From Ampelomyces quisqualis (Eukaryota > Ascomycota > Dothideomycetes > Pleosporales > Phaeosphaeriaceae), in contig JAGTXZ010000005.1 in NCBI GenBank assembly GCA_018398575.1, forward strand, positions 434,001-498,000: a stretch of 64,000 bases of DNA. The letters are read 5' to 3'. Each line of letters starts with the position of its first letter. Position 1 is the stretch's first letter. The translations under genes and the position numbers were made by a program. This document shows, piece after piece, positions 61,117 to 64,000 of this stretch. The notes beneath the pieces are model-generated. The model ran no database searches and had not been told where the DNA came from. It saw only the letters and a program-made list of their open reading frames with translations.

Positions 61117-63141
61117 TCAAGTCTTCTTGGTAGGGGACCCGTTCCTCGCCCCAGTCCTGCTAGGCGACGTACCTCGAGCCAGCTTCTTGGCCGTCCCAGG
61201 GACTTCGTTGGTCTTCTTTGCTGGACTCACGCTCCTCGCCTGGCGCTTCACGACCGTGGCGTCTTTCGCTGGCGACATAGCGCGCCCAAGCACGCCGATG
61301 TTATAGCTCTGTGGCTTCGTCGTGTTGCGTGTGCTCTTGCGCAGCGAGGTAGTGGTCGGGATGCGGCTTGCTTGACCGCCAGTGAGTGAAGGTGTGGCGA
61401 TATCTGGGCGAGCGAAAGTTGGCTTGTTAGCCATGTCCAGCACGGGGGCGGGATTGTCGAGCTGCGTTGTGTCTTGCTGGGTAAGTTGCGGTTGGAAGGT
61501 CTTTTGAGGCGGGCTTGCGCGGCGCTTGAATCTAGGAGTCGAGCCATCAAACTCCTCTCCTTCATCAGGCTGCTCCAGATCGCGTCGGCGCTTCTTGGAG
61601 GGCGTGTTGCTGGCTGGTTCTGAGCTGGCTAGTGGTGATGAGGCGAGCGAAGAGTGTGTGATTTGGGTGGTAGGAGTTTCGGGGATGGGAAGGTTCTTCG
61701 AGGACGAATGCTGAGATAGACCCATCTTCTCATGGTTCTGAGTCGTATCGCGCTCAGTCTTTACAGTAGCTATGGCCACAGAAGAGGGAATTGGTGGCGG
61801 ACTAGCATGTATACTGAGCTGGAAAGCTGGTCGATGGCCCACAAGTGCTCGAGATTGGAGCGTGTGGAATGATGCGTGCGATTGACGTGCTTTGAGATGC
61901 TCGATCTCTTCTTCCAAAGCTTTCCTCTTCTCCTTCTCCTCGTTGATCTCATCTTCATGTTCCTTGTTGCTCTCATGGACTTCAATCTCGTACAGCCTTT
62001 CAACCTTTTTTGAATCAGCCACCTTCTCTGAGAGGACTTGATTGTCAGCTTTGAGCTGCTCCACCTCTACTTTCATCTCCTCGAGAAGCTGATTTCGATC
62101 GTCTCCATATTCTTGCGCCCCAATTTCCTCCTCAAGGCTCTTTGCGTAGAGGTCCATGTTCTCTTGGGCCTCGTGTTCAGCCTTCTGAAGGCGCTGAGAA
62201 AGAACTTCTTCGTTCTTCTGCAGGATCTTGACAAGCGATTGCAAGTCATCTCGCTGCTTCTGCACCGACCCCAGTTCTTCCTGTTGCGAGTTCTGCGCTG
62301 CTGAGGTTTGCTCCAGGTCTTCTGCGAGCCTGTTGTTCTCCGCTTGGAGCTGCATGATCTGCTCGTGTAGCGGATCTGGCTTCTGTTGTACCGTCTGCAA
62401 CCCCTCAATGAGCGTGTTCTCGTCGGTTTTCAGTTTGACTAACTGTTGCTGCAACTCAGCTGTGTCTTCCGTTGCTGAGCTGAGCCTGGTCTCGAATGTA
62501 CCTTTCTCTTTCTCAAGCTGTTCTAGCCGTGCACGCAGCTTCTCAGAATCTTTCAACGCCGAACTATGCCCGCTGATGAGTGTCTTTTTCTGTTTCTCAA
62601 CTTCCTCCAATTGTTGCCGTAGTTCATCTGGTGCCTGCTCCGCCGCCTTGAGCTCTCCTCGAAGCTGGTGCTTGTCGACTTTGGAGTCCTCCAACTGGCG
62701 TTCCAAGTTTTGTAGCACTTGAGGGTGCTCAGTGTTCTGTAGTTCCAGTGCATGAACTTGTGCTCTCCAAGCCATAGTTTCCGCTGCATATGTATTCATC
62801 TGTCGATGCATAAGCTTGTTATCCGCCTTCGTCTTGACCAGCTCCTCGTTGTTATCGTCATCTTCTTCAAAGTCCACTTCCATCTCCCCATTAGCCTCGA
62901 GAGTCTCATTCTCTAACCGCGCCCTCGCCAGGTCTTTATTTGCCTGAGCAATGTCTCTGCGTAGTTGTTCGTTCTCGCTCGCCGCTCCCTTGAGAAAGCT
63001 GTATGCGAATCGTATCTTCTGTTTCCAAGTCCTCTGGACTTCGCCTGGGGGCGCCGGAGGTGGGCTCTTCCAGTGCACATAGAGAGCCGCAAGGCCACCA
63101 GTGACAGCGGCTGCAAGGATGTATTTCAGCGCGGGAGCCAT
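61117..63141 (-). CDS. Membrane-anchored long coiled-coil protein with Ser-Pro-rich basic tail (674 aa)
   Basis: I choose the ATG at 63141 (MAPALKYILAAAVTGG, context TTCCATGG). The frame stays open to an alternative in-frame ATG at 63396 (MNPITGYATV), which would add 85 residues. From 63141 the protein begins with one hydrophobic segment (about residues 6-23) and a Pro-rich hinge. A long charged heptad-type coiled coil follows (about 40-418), with an acidic run EVDFEEDDDNNEE and ending in a LEEEIEHLKARQ stretch. The last 255 residues are low-complexity, with KKRRR (about 516) and repeated SPAK/SPSR/SPTK motifs typical of proline-directed kinase sites. This suggests a tethered scaffold of an organelle or nuclear membrane. 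No catalytic domain; family not recognised. Confidence 0.75.
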   Translation of the reverse strand: MAPALKYILAAAVTGGLAALYVHWKSPPPAPPGEVQRTWKQKIRFAYSFLKGAASENEQLRRDIAQANKDLARARLENETLEANGEMEVDFEEDDDNNEELVKTKADNKLMHRQMNTYAAETMAWRAQVHALELQNTEHPQVLQNLERQLEDSKVDKHQLRGELKAAEQAPDELRQQLEEVEKQKKTLISGHSSALKDSEKLRARLEQLEKEKGTFETRLSSATEDTAELQQQLVKLKTDENTLIEGLQTVQQKPDPLHEQIMQLQAENNRLAEDLEQTSAAQNSQQEELGSVQKQRDDLQSLVKILQKNEEVLSQRLQKAEHEAQENMDLYAKSLEEEIGAQEYGDDRNQLLEEMKVEVEQLKADNQVLSEKVADSKKVERLYEIEVHESNKEHEDEINEEKEKRKALEEEIEHLKARQSHASFHTLQSRALVGHRPAFQLSIHASPPPIPSSVAIATVKTERDTTQNHEKMGLSQHSSSKNLPIPETPTTQITHSSLASSPLASSEPASNTPSKKRRRDLEQPDEGEEFDGSTPRFKRRASPPQKTFQPQLTQQDTTQLDNPAPVLDMANKPTFARPDIATPSLTGGQASRIPTTTSLRKSTRNTTKPQSYNIGVLGRAMSPAKDATVVKRQARSVSPAKKTNEVPGTAKKLARGTSPSRTGARNGSPTKKT

Positions 63142-64000
63142 GGAACCGAGTTGGACATTTGGGGATTTGTACTTTGTCTGCTTATATAGGTTGGTCACTG
63201 TGTTGTAGAGATGGACTGGGGGAGTAAAAGCATGCGACGATTCAAGGGTCTTTCCGCTGGTGGCGATGATAGATGTTGCGGCGTTCATGGTGACGGTATG
63301 GACGATGGTTTTCGTGACGATGGTAGCAGCGGGGTTGGCAATGGGCTCAGACACGAGCGTGCCCGGGACAGTGGCGTAACCTGTGATAGGGTTCATATTG
63401 AGTGTGAGGGTAGTGGTGAGGATACGAAGTCTGGCAATCTGCTTCTGTATTTGTGTGTATTCGAATTCGCGCTCGTAGCAGCAAGTCGAAACGAGGGATT
63501 GAGGGTTCGTGTGGGGGATGATGTTCTCGAGTGGAGTTGAGTTGCTATGCAAGAGAGTTGTTCGGTGAGAATGGTAGGGGCCAACACAGTGTGCGGCATT
63601 AAGTAGGCGCGGCAATATGATCAAAGTGGGGGCTTGGCCTTTCACTCGACGTCATTCTCGATATCAGCCACATAAGCTATGGCGCGCATCTTGGGCGAGG
63701 AACATGACCATGATCAAAACATTCGGAATAGGAGAATGGAAGCACGAGAGAAGAATATATGAAATGAGTAAGGCATATCTCCAAGCACAATTACCGAAAA
63801 TGCTTTTAATATGGTGTGATGATCGCAAGCTCCGATCTGCGAGCATGCCGACCAGCGGTAGTATGTTGCAGATGAAGCAATGGCGTAAAATGTCCGATAT
63901 ATTCCCTGTCTCCCAATACCATCCACTTGTATGCCCCTCTACACCACCTTATTTTGGGGCGCTGCTCTTCTGACCCCACCATGATTCAGCCTCTTCAGCC
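63142..64000. other. Upstream region of the coiled-coil gene
   Basis: Contains the possible N-terminal extension of the coiled-coil protein (to 63396) and its probable promoter. Small open frames at 63617-63973, 63664-63846 and 63714-63926 overlap on opposite strands and show no motif. Nothing else is supported. Confidence 0.4.

Overview
This window looks like a filamentous ascomycete (Pezizomycotina) chromosome. The evidence is short spliceosomal introns (57 and 51 bp), a secreted type-B carboxylesterase, and long AT-rich blocks of retrotransposons and DNA transposons destroyed by C-to-T / G-to-A mutation, as in repeat-induced point mutation (RIP). I cannot name the genus from sequence alone.

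Layout. Positions 1-41831 form one nested transposon block. The oldest recognisable piece is a minus-strand Ty3/gypsy element (copy C), whose 5' LTR closes the block at 41831. Copy C was hit by copy B, and copy B by copy A, all of one family with 299-bp LTRs. Copy C's LTR was also split by a giant DNA transposon (TE1, 7758-41818) with TTAGGAAAA-type inverted ends. TE1 carries a Plavaka-type transposase on the plus strand, an SNF2-type helicase remnant on the minus strand, several tandem arrays and unidentified gene remnants. Its transposase gene was hit twice by gypsy elements: E at 21022-29050 (TSD ATATA) and D at 29334-36449 (TSD ACCTT). With both inserts removed, TE1 is about 19 kb. A small derivative of TE1 (1188-2033), with the same ends but little RIP, sits in copy A and must have arrived later.

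From about 42040 the sequence becomes normal and gene-like. A secreted carboxylesterase starts at 42659, but its third exon is split by a second DNA transposon (TE2, 43302-55788). TE2 encodes a RIP-damaged Tnp2-type transposase and has 32-bp terminal inverted repeats and a 21-bp subterminal array. The esterase resumes at about 55789 and stops at 57062, so the gene is broken as it stands.

The last 7 kb are ordinary genome: a minus-strand hypothetical basic (probably nuclear) protein at 57874-58791, and a minus-strand membrane-anchored coiled-coil protein at 61117-63141, with intergenic sequence between them.

The mutation pattern in the AT-rich parts is unusually specific. C is missing almost wherever it is preceded by a pyrimidine and followed by a purine (TCA, TCG, CCA, CCG and their complements TGA, CGA, TGG, CGG), whereas ACA, GCA, ACG and GCG remain common. 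TGA stops and TGG codons are therefore nearly absent, and coding remnants can be read through TAG/TAA. All identifications in RIP-damaged DNA were made by reading the remnant frame by eye, without database searches.
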